From Fragilariopsis cylindrus CCMP1102 (taxonomy: Eukaryota; Bacillariophyta; Bacillariophyceae; Bacillariales; Bacillariaceae), in assembly GCA_900095095.1 (NCBI GenBank), contig FMBT01000491.1:1-64000 (forward strand): a stretch of DNA of 64,000 bases. Direction: 5' to 3'. A model generated the notes under the pieces. It saw only the letters and a list, made by a program, of their open reading frames with translations, did not search any database and was not told the DNA's origin. Both the position numbers and the translations under genes were made by a program. Each line of letters opens with the position of its first letter. The stretch's first letter is position 1. Below, piece by piece: positions 57,501-64,000 of the stretch.

Positions 57501-60238
57501 CATCTACTACCAAGTCAAAACATGTAAAACCTAAGAAGTTACGCGACTTACACCCAAAAGATCCAAGTAGAGGAAGAGGAACACGTAGTAGTAAACGTTT
57601 GCGAGATATGAACATTCATGCAATGAATGCACTCATGACAAACGAAGTACACCCTGAACAAGACCTTCCGTTATCAACTAGTCGCCACCAAGAACATGTT
57701 ACGGATATCAACCATCCCACCAACCCACGGCCATCGCCTCTAACCCGTCAACAGGTTCTGAAAAATCGTGATACGCATATCACCGAACAAGAAGATCAAT
57801 TTGTCTATCTACGAGAAAATGGGGAGAATGAAAATCCTATATGGCAAGAATTTGAGTTTCCTCTCGAAGACGAAAATGGTAACGCGGTAATCGGAGAAGA
57901 TGGCAAACCGATGGTAATAATAGCACCTCCACCAAGTGACCTAGTAGGAAGAGTATTTCTAACCAAACCAGACGAGAGAGGTGAAGTTAATCGAGCACGA
58001 GTTGTAGAACTTATCAAGAACTTCGACGGCGAAGTAGAGAAGAATCAAGATCTAATCAGGTTCAAGCTTAACTATGATCACAGTTCCCAAGAAGATATCA
58101 TGTCTTACAACGAGATCCTAGATTACATCGAAAGAGAAGAAAACAATGAAGACGGACATCATTGGAAGTTTCGTACTATATTAGGACACGTGCATACCCC
58201 TGTGGGACACAAGGAAAGAATGGGGAGTGACTATAATGTCAAGACGGCTTGGGAAACTGGAGCAGTTTCGGTTGAACCATTGGACTTCCTTGCTAAGGAT
58301 ATCCCAGTTGATCTTGCTATATATGCCAAGAAACACGACCTACTTGAGTTAGAGGGATGGAAACGCTTTAAAAGAATTGCTAACCGAGATCAGCATATTC
58401 GACGACTTGTGAAACAAGCCAAGCTACGTTCCTTCCGTGTTACTCCGAAGTACAAGTATGGATTCTCTATACCACGCAATTACAAGGAAGCCCTTGAATT
58501 TGACGAAAGGAACGGAAACCATAAATGGCAAGAAGCAAATGTACTGGAACATGCGCAACTAACCGACTATGCAGTATTCAAGAATAAGGGTAAATTCAAC
58601 GAAGCAAAGATACCAGAAGGATATCGAAAGATTCAGGTTCATACTATCTTTGATGTGAAACACGATGGCAGACACAAGGCTCGAGTTGTAGCTAATGGTA
58701 ATCTAACGGATGTACCTCTTGAATCTGTTTACTCAGGTGTTGTTTCATTACGTGGCTTACGTACATGCATATTCTTAGGAGAGCTGAACAACATGACTCC
58801 ATGGGCTACTGATATTGGAAATGCTTATCTTGAAGCAAAGACCACAGAAAAGGTATGTATCAAAGCAGGGCCAGAATTTGGGGAGCTACAAGGAAACCTT
58901 CTTATCATCGATAAGGCTCTTTACGGATTACGACTTAGCGGAAAAGCTTTCAACATTTTACTATCTGACTGTCTACGAGACCTAGGATTCTTTCCATCTA
59001 AAGCCGAGTCAAGTATTTTCATGAGAAAATGTCCCACAAGAGACGTGTACGAATATGTGGCCACATATGTCGATGACCTATGCATTATTATGGAGAACCC
59101 GTTAGAGTTCCTCGAGCAGCTGTCGTCAGCACCGTACAACTTCAAACTGAAAGGTTCAGGAGAAGTTAACTTCCACTTAGGATGTGGATTTGAAAGAGAC
59201 TCTGATGGAGTTCTATGTATGAACCCAGGTCGGTACGTCGATAAGATGGAAGATGCCTACAAGCAAGTCTTCAAGGAATTACCTAAACAGAAGTACAGAT
59301 CGCCGTTAGTAAAAGGAGACCATCCAGAGCTTGATACAACCGCATTCCTTGACCAAGACGGAATTGAGATATATCAATCATTAATAGGAGCTATGCAATG
59401 GGCAATCTCTATAGGACGATGGGATATTCAATCGGCAGTAATGACCTTATCAAGTTTCAGAGCTCAACCAAGAAAAGGACATCTTGAAAGAATCAAACGT
59501 ATCTACGGATTCTTATGCAAGTTCAGGCATTTCAAACTACGCTTTCGAGTTGATGAGCCAGATTATTCCGGTATTCCACCAATGCCACCTTACGATTGGA
59601 GCCATTCCGTATATGGAAACCCAACTGAAGACATCCCTAAAGATGCACCGCCTCCACTGGGAAAACGAATCGTTTTGACCCATTACTTCGATGCAAATCT
59701 AATGCATGACGTACTCTCCGGAAAGGCAGTTACAGGCGTAGTTCATTTCTACAACAAGACTCCAGTCGATTGGTATTCCAAGAAACAATCTACTACAGAG
59801 ACTGCAACATACGGATCGGAATTCCTAGCATGCCGAACTTGTTTCGAACAGATCATTGATCACCGACAGTATCTAAGATACCTTGGAGTACCAGTGGGTG
59901 ATGAAGACTACGCATGGGGAGATAATGATGCTATGATTAATAGTGCAACCATACCTGACGCAAAGTTACATAAACGACATAACATCCTGTCATTTCACTT
60001 TGTTAGAAGCTTAATTGCAAGTGGTTTCATTAATCTGCAACATATCAAATCGGAAAGTAATATCGCGGATATACTTACGAAACATTGGGGTTACCAAAGT
60101 ACTTACGAGTTGATCCGTCCAATCTTTCATTTTGGAGGTAACACGGCCGCGCTGTATTTTGATGATACATTAGAAGTCGATCGCTACATTACTCAATCAG
60201 AGTTAGATGAAATCGTTACGATCAATGGGGAGTGTTAA
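54434..60238 (+). CDS. pol polyprotein of the nested copia element
   Basis: 1934 residues in one frame. Parts in the copia order: protease near 55.05 kb, integrase about 56.5-57.1 kb, reverse transcriptase about 58.6-59.3 kb and RNase H about 59.7-60.1 kb. Integrase before reverse transcriptase places it in Ty1/copia rather than gypsy. The frame runs up to the edge of the 3' LTR. It looks whole. Confidence 0.88.
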   Translation: MNKRYSPSPPINATRPPPRPRDPEADIDQAIYSKCSREFRIAWSKEPTDIKKQILKQNNNKSPKQGAKKNSELAVYMGQSEGYETDTSAYSEATYGYDADDNDDQSVIEATELVANAARRRPNGILKKKDLPKKTDLPIADPRRMLSNRSTPLIGKDGNITGHLTYTASMAVIRHRFDQVDSSQAVSIEDNYVISVNATKFFDEPLALMDGGANGGIAGSDMRVMSYNSDGRRVNIGIAGDHQMTGKKLGTFCAVIETRFGRVLAIFHQYAHVPEQRRSIHSKCQFQAHHNLVGDTATAYGGLQRIDTADGYQLPLTIRAGLPYIRQTYPTDADMNLPQVQFTSPSQWDPNLNDDNRTSEEMIRTFPPIPKEAIDNFYDEYGRTNYEYLQKRVNKTVEIEHDDDDSVGTMPGLQDRAREDSSSDDDSVVEHIRPSTSIEWNVPIDDSNGEKFVCPRIQQQKIKRTTKRKARRIKVAAARKKLIDNTPFATDANEPIVPFIDNMGNNEESSTMVDGIKFFPAERNSTCTDIIEDNNIEDLNDQIFYDSTEVLHDPNIFVDTVSDTAYLDDMSTPRPTEHEYWEDFLSNEVTQRLIYQGIIDSCEQYDINANDIASVMTPLKPRYSVPTPIDYESKRKYFAHLPADIIRNTFKNTTQNMKLPPSTNLHKMFKSPNPSANLKRRDEADATDMIYSNTPAINGGEKCAHIFVGKKSKLTDAYKVKNGSSEEFLESLQDRVRYRGCPTGLEADNAPMYRGWKNSRYLRDICISQWQCESKYQHQNYAENRWQTVKRYTNRVMDRSGCPPYIWFLALSYVIFCLNHCVDPMLGDGTKSPLQIATFQMTDISPLLYFYFWEPVYFLLDEKERKFPGKSKECRGHWVGVSEHIGNKMTYKIITDDTGEEICRSAIRTARDTTMKNLREDPITIDDNLLNVEDIISPAEEIANIKLKEVTSGNTFNNFDTTAILKNIDDQLQEELKVKAKAKAHQLQEEADDYFLDSNEQQTGHFNTAPPVVPVKSSLPKRSSTTKSKHVKPKKLRDLHPKDPSRGRGTRSSKRLRDMNIHAMNALMTNEVHPEQDLPLSTSRHQEHVTDINHPTNPRPSPLTRQQVLKNRDTHITEQEDQFVYLRENGENENPIWQEFEFPLEDENGNAVIGEDGKPMVIIAPPPSDLVGRVFLTKPDERGEVNRARVVELIKNFDGEVEKNQDLIRFKLNYDHSSQEDIMSYNEILDYIEREENNEDGHHWKFRTILGHVHTPVGHKERMGSDYNVKTAWETGAVSVEPLDFLAKDIPVDLAIYAKKHDLLELEGWKRFKRIANRDQHIRRLVKQAKLRSFRVTPKYKYGFSIPRNYKEALEFDERNGNHKWQEANVLEHAQLTDYAVFKNKGKFNEAKIPEGYRKIQVHTIFDVKHDGRHKARVVANGNLTDVPLESVYSGVVSLRGLRTCIFLGELNNMTPWATDIGNAYLEAKTTEKVCIKAGPEFGELQGNLLIIDKALYGLRLSGKAFNILLSDCLRDLGFFPSKAESSIFMRKCPTRDVYEYVATYVDDLCIIMENPLEFLEQLSSAPYNFKLKGSGEVNFHLGCGFERDSDGVLCMNPGRYVDKMEDAYKQVFKELPKQKYRSPLVKGDHPELDTTAFLDQDGIEIYQSLIGAMQWAISIGRWDIQSAVMTLSSFRAQPRKGHLERIKRIYGFLCKFRHFKLRFRVDEPDYSGIPPMPPYDWSHSVYGNPTEDIPKDAPPPLGKRIVLTHYFDANLMHDVLSGKAVTGVVHFYNKTPVDWYSKKQSTTETATYGSEFLACRTCFEQIIDHRQYLRYLGVPVGDEDYAWGDNDAMINSATIPDAKLHKRHNILSFHFVRSLIASGFINLQHIKSESNIADILTKHWGYQSTYELIRPIFHFGGNTAALYFDDTLEVDRYITQSELDEIVTINGEC

Positions 60239-61045
60239 ATTATACATAGTACTCAAGCGTAGGAGTCATATGTCGTACATAAGCCCCGCGGAGTAGAAAT
60301 ACAAGCGCGATCAGATTAGTGAGTGAGAATGCACGTGTATGCATTATTGAGATAAAAGAGAACCGAAAGTTAGCTAAAAGCCAACATCGTACTGTTGGAG
60401 TTGAAGTGACTGTCGAAGCAGTTGTCGAAGCAATTGGAACCGAGCGCAAATAAGAGAAGTGCTTAGGTATATTTATACAAATCGGAACACGATTAGGAAG
60501 AGTGTCCGAATACATAGAACACGATTATGAAGAGTGTTATACATATGGAAGTCGAACAGATGTCGATGTCCACCTTTGAACCGCTAATGCGATATATATG
60601 CATTGAGGCGAAGTGAGTTAGGAACAGAAAGTTGTATGCAGGGTTACTGGAAACCGCAATACTAAAATACGAAGAAAAGAGCAGAATTACCTCGATTACG
60701 AGAAATGAACAATTACTGTCTTTTATTGTTGAGAAATTGTAATAACCATAGACTAATTAAACAAGTGTGTTAATAACAACTTTTGCGTTTGAACATATCG
60801 TTGTCTGGAAAGATAATAGAAATATCTACATTTACAGAGTGAACATTGTTCGGAAGAACTTTCAGCATTCTAAAAGGGAGAGTATCCTGGTAGAACATCG
60901 CAACCAGTCTATAAGAATCGAGAGTATCTTTTCTTACCGTCATAGCAGAATCTTACAAGACCGAAGAGTAAGATTGTCTGAATATCAAATCCTATTTGAT
61001 ACTGAACCCGTTTCAACAATCATCGATTGTTTGTGAAACTTATCA
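60233..61045 (+). repeat. 3' LTR of the nested copia element
   Basis: 813 bp, matching 51623-52435 by eye. The pol frame ends within its first bases. It is followed by the target duplication TATTA and then the rest of the outer element's gag. Confidence 0.92.
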
Positions 61046-61726
61046 TATTAAATCTTTTTCAGTTTCCACAAGAGCCATTCTCTTGTCGGCGCGACAGTAG
61101 GTGATGATAACATCCTCTACATTCCCAATCGCTGTACGATAGTATGCTTTGGAGAACCTGTCATAGTTATTCCAGTTGGCCTTTTGTATCTTTACATCGA
61201 TGAAGTAGTTTGAATCCGTACTTTCCTTGAGGATAGGATCGAAACAGACTAGTCGTTTCTCTCCAGTTGGTGTAGTAGTATCTGCACCCGTAGCATCTTT
61301 TTTGTAGATGGTAACGACGTTTGAATGTTGCAAAGGATCCGGTTTTGATGTAACAAAATCAGATTCCACTTTAGCAACCAAATCAAGGATAACTGAATCA
61401 AGCCCATAGGCTTTGTCAGCAGCTGCCGATCCTGCCAACGTGTTCTGGTATGTTCGATATTGTCCCAGTAGATTGCCATTAGCTAATGCAATGACAGTTC
61501 CTTTCATAGGATTGGTACCAGAGGCTAAACCTTCAAACTTGGATTTCGCAACTTGTTGTTTCTTCTTGTTTGAGGCATTCGATGGATGATTTTTCTTCTT
61601 TTGGTTTGCTGTGTTCTTTGCAGCTGCAGCAGCAGCCTTCGCTTCCTTCTCTTTGGCAGAGAGGGCATTACCGGCGCCACCAGTTGTACTGGTGGTGTCA
61701 GCAGGTTTATTGTCGGTGACAGCCAT
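61046..61726 (-). pseudogene. 5' part of gag of the outer copia element, cut by the nested insertion
   Basis: The minus-strand frame begins with the ATG at 61724-61726, about 100 bases inside the 5' LTR. It has an Ala/Lys-rich start and then a gag-like body, cut at the nested element. The remaining gag lies on the other side of the nested element (about 50.0-51.6 kb). Confidence 0.8.
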
Positions 61727-61830
61727 TCTTACAAGGTGATAGTAATTGGAATACTAATAGGTATATCTTGTAAGGTGGTTGTTGTTGATTCGATTAATCT
61801 AATCAATGACTGTGATTATTTATTATAGAA

Positions 61831-62212
61831 TGTTGAAATACAGAAATCGCAACGCCGTGGATATTGGTATGTTGCTTATTACGTAATGCTTGAAGATACT
61901 AGGATGATATATAGGTTTGAATACTATGTATGGCTAGCTTATTAACTTGTTGTTATTATTTACCTATTGCATAAGTTCTATAATAAATAATGACCAACAT
62001 TGATTGACATCCGAGGTGCCGATGGAGGTGCTTACATTAACGCAATGTAAGTACGACACATCTCTTCTCTTCAATTATCAACCACACGATAATGCGCAGC
62101 ATATATATATTTATTGTGAGGAAACAACATGCACAAGTGTCACGACGTTCATGACATAAAATGACTGTTGTGAAAAACCTCACGGGACCCATAAATAATT
62201 GAATCCCCAACA
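61831..62212 (-). repeat. 5' LTR of the outer copia element
   Basis: 382 bp, partner of 44976-45357. It is followed by the target duplication AATAT and the right half of the palindromic hAT-like element. Confidence 0.9.
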
Positions 62213-63225
62213 AATATTACCCCTGGATTTAGGGAGGTTAGCTATCTTCACTAAAACCACATGTAATTTAGCAGGTAATTAACACCTGCAAAATTAATTT
62301 TGATTCACAGTTCTCTTACTAGTGCTTTCTACGTGTTAATTTTAAATACAACCATAGTACTGTACTGCAGTAGCTAGCTGCCTACTAAAGTATCGATGAT
62401 TTTGCTTGAATCGTGGTGGTACTTCGGTATTATTCTCCTCTGGAACTTGGTACTTTTGCGCGACTCCCACTTGGGTGACTCATCTTCGAAAGAAGAACAT
62501 CACGATTGCTTTCAAAGAATAAGAATAAGTTATTATTTGTAGAATGGCACATTCGCGTCAACTTCCCCGAACCGGTGCTCGTCTTTAAGAAACTATAAAC
62601 TAAAGTTCCATTTCTATTATTTCTTCTCTATCCTTTAAAATCACCGTTTTATTTAAATAAAGTTTAATTTTAATTTTGGTATTTGTTTATCGGATCCTCT
62701 TTTGTTTTTACTTTTAGTGTTCTCATCCTTCTGTTGAATGATAAAAGAAAAGAAGAACTGTTCCGTTCCGTTCCATGACACGAAGAACTTCAAACTGCCC
62801 ACAATTTAAAAGTAGCAATGATAATAATAAGGTTCGTTCGCGCTAATCCTCCGAATATGTTTTACCGCTAAACGCACGATCGCGCACACGCCTCCACTGA
62901 TCACCCATGCAGGGCAGCTGATCAACTGATACTGAACACAAGGAGTATCAGCAATTGTGAGATCTGCTTCAAGAACTCTCAATTCTATCATCATCTGATT
63001 GAATCATTCTCATTCATTACCGTACAAGTATGTGCTTTTTCATTTTCTCTTTGCCTTTCACGTTCCTCATAAAATTAATATCTCGAAATTAGAAAAGCGA
63101 AGCATCATCTCCTACTACATAACTCTTCTCACTAACTACAGTCAGAAACACAATTCATCGCCCAAGCGCATCACATCACATCACATCACATCACATCAAA
63201 TCAAATCAAACAAGCAGCAGCCACC
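62213..63225. other. Intergenic, including the right half of the split palindrome
   Basis: 62213-62217 is the target duplication AATAT, 62218-62225 the right palindrome arm TACCCCTG, and 62226-62233 the second 8-bp repeat GATTTAGG. No gene is seen after it. A run of ACATC units (63171-63197) and an AATCA run sit in the leader just before the last gene. Confidence 0.6.
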
Positions 63226-63834
63226 ATGAAACGCTCCTACCAAGAAACTAATACACGTAACGATACAACTTCTTCCGTTGGCTTTGAAGAGATCATGAAG
63301 ACTCCTCGTCCCATCTTGATTGAAGTCGAAGAGCATGATGCTGCTAGTAGAAACAACAGTAGCAGCAGTAAGCGTCAACGAAAAATTGCTGGTGCATCTT
63401 TGAATCTCTTGATTCGTGTTATGGAAGAAGCATCAGCATTGAAAGACGAGGTATCATCGACATCGGAATCAAAATCTCAAGGCGAAGGAACGAAAAAAAT
63501 AATGATCGATCGAGTCCCATCCGATGATTATAATCGTTCATTATCTTCTTCTTTCTGTTCCTCCTCGTCCTCCAACTCATCAGTATCAGTATCTTCTGCT
63601 GCTGCTTGTGGTGAATGCGAAGTTGTTGCTCCAACAGTGCCGTGTGGAAGACCTTTAATGGCACCTCCTAGATTTCCAACACAATTATTTCCAGTACAAG
63701 AGATTATTACTACTACTCAAAGTAAAACGGCACCACTAACTACTACAGGCGTTTATATCATCAACGATAACAACTACACGTTGAAGCCATTGTCAGTAAA
63801 ACTTCTTCCAAAACAACAGATCAAGTACCTATAG
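63226..63834 (+). CDS. Small Ser-rich protein, unknown
   Basis: 202 residues from the ATG at 63226, which stands in the strong context GCCACCATGA. A basic patch (SSSSKRQRK) could be a nuclear localisation signal. A helical segment (AGASLNLLIRVMEEASAL) follows, then Ser runs, and a Pro-rich block CGRPLMAPPRFP near residue 145. The C-terminus is polar (LKPLSVKLLPKQQIKYL). No enzyme or membrane feature. Similar short proteins with a GRPL.APP block are, from memory, seen in other diatoms; function unknown. Confidence 0.58.
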   Translation: MKRSYQETNTRNDTTSSVGFEEIMKTPRPILIEVEEHDAASRNNSSSSKRQRKIAGASLNLLIRVMEEASALKDEVSSTSESKSQGEGTKKIMIDRVPSDDYNRSLSSSFCSSSSSNSSVSVSSAAACGECEVVAPTVPCGRPLMAPPRFPTQLFPVQEIITTTQSKTAPLTTTGVYIINDNNYTLKPLSVKLLPKQQIKYL

Positions 63835-64000
63835 AACTGCCGTAAAAGAATCATCAAGGAGAGCAGAGATGAAAGAAAGCTCATTTCTCTCTATCTCTTC
63901 TGTAAATGGGAATATGCATACTCTGGGACATAGCATATAAATTATCTAGATCACCGTCACACGAAACAACAAGAACACACAACCGCGCAACATACATGCA
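63835..64000. other. 3' flank of the last gene
   Basis: Short downstream region up to the window edge. No signal that can be named with confidence. Confidence 0.4.

Larger units (their letters stand above)
51623..61045 (+). mobile_element. Nested Ty1/copia (CoDi-type) LTR retrotransposon, looks whole
   Basis: 9423 bp with 813-bp LTRs beginning TGTTAAATTATAC and ending ACTTATCA, flanked by the 5-bp target duplication TATTA (51618-51622 and 61046-61050). It sits inside the gag region of the outer element in the opposite orientation. It carries a gag frame and a long pol frame that overlap in different frames, a layout for which retroelements commonly use translational frameshifting. The purine tract CAATGGGGAG precedes the 3' LTR. 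The LTRs look identical by eye, so the insertion is very recent and later than the outer one. Confidence 0.92.
44976..62212 (-). mobile_element. Outer Ty1/copia (CoDi-type) LTR retrotransposon, broken, carrying a nested element
   Basis: LTRs of 382 bp at each end, starting and ending TGTTG...CAACA, flanked by the 5-bp target duplication AATAT (44971-44975 and 62213-62217). The element reads on the minus strand, so its 5' LTR is at 61831-62212. Parts in order: gag from 61.7 kb down, split by the nested element, resuming at about 51.6-50.0 kb; a linker/protease zone about 50.0-49.0 kb; integrase 48.9-47.6 kb; reverse transcriptase about 47.1-46.3 kb; RNase H 46.2-45.4 kb. Without the nested copy it is about 7.8 kb. 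It is broken: the nested insertion plus several smaller breaks. The two LTRs differ at about one base by eye, so the insertion is young. Confidence 0.88.

Noticed and set aside
63171-63200. Telomere-like or regulatory ACATC/CATCA repeat before the last gene
   Set aside because: A short simple repeat in the leader, without match to a known telomere or binding motif.

Overview
The window looks like nuclear DNA of a diatom, probably pennate. The evidence is two Ty1/copia elements of the diatom CoDi kind, several proteins with diatom-style signal peptide plus plastid presequences, intron-poor genes with GT-AG introns of about 130-430 bases, and many proteins with Ser, Asn, Asp or Gln runs. There are no bacterial operons, no CRISPR array, and I found no tRNA or rRNA gene.

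Layout. 1-2.7 kb: no gene seen. 2.8-5.8 kb: secreted protein with three Cys-containing domains joined by Pro/Thr linkers. 8.35-9.5 kb (minus): Tudor-like plus BIN4-like chromatin/topoisomerase VI-type protein. 10.3-14.35 kb: three-exon gene for a probably plastid-targeted 1147-residue protein with six YSPF repeats, behind a cluster of TGACGT/TGACGC/ACGTCA motifs. 16.1-22.6 kb: small Ser/Arg-rich protein, TLC-domain membrane protein (minus), a protein with two copies of a short Cys/His motif, and an acidic unknown protein (minus). 24.9-31.5 kb: plastid-type unknown protein, and a pair of related TPR-like genes (both minus) with a small unknown gene between them. 32.3-33.7 kb (minus): broken sulfotransferase. 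34.45-37.3 kb: four-exon five-pass membrane protein with prominin-like topology. 37.9-40.85 kb (minus): long disordered protein ending in a short-chain dehydrogenase domain whose active-site Lys is replaced by Gln. 42.2-43.2 kb (minus): low-complexity protein. 45.0-62.2 kb: nested retrotransposons. A broken copia element on the minus strand (382-bp LTRs, target duplication AATAT) carries inside its gag a second copia element on the plus strand that looks whole (813-bp LTRs, target duplication TATTA). 63.2-63.8 kb: small unknown protein.

The genes do not form a pathway; they look like an ordinary gene-sparse stretch. Three things stand out. First, the outer retrotransposon sits in the exact middle of a 20-bp palindrome that is itself flanked by 8-bp direct repeats, and a sister 32-bp palindrome with its own 8-bp repeats lies at 23.9 kb. 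Together they look like ultra-short hAT-type terminal-inverted-repeat elements. Second, several otherwise good host genes are each broken by one missing base, mostly in homopolymer runs, which suggests base-call errors rather than decay. Third, the intergenic DNA is full of local imperfect duplications with units of about 60-230 bp.

Limits: all homology statements come from reading protein sequence by eye; no database search was run. Intron borders were chosen by GT-AG sites and reading-frame agreement.
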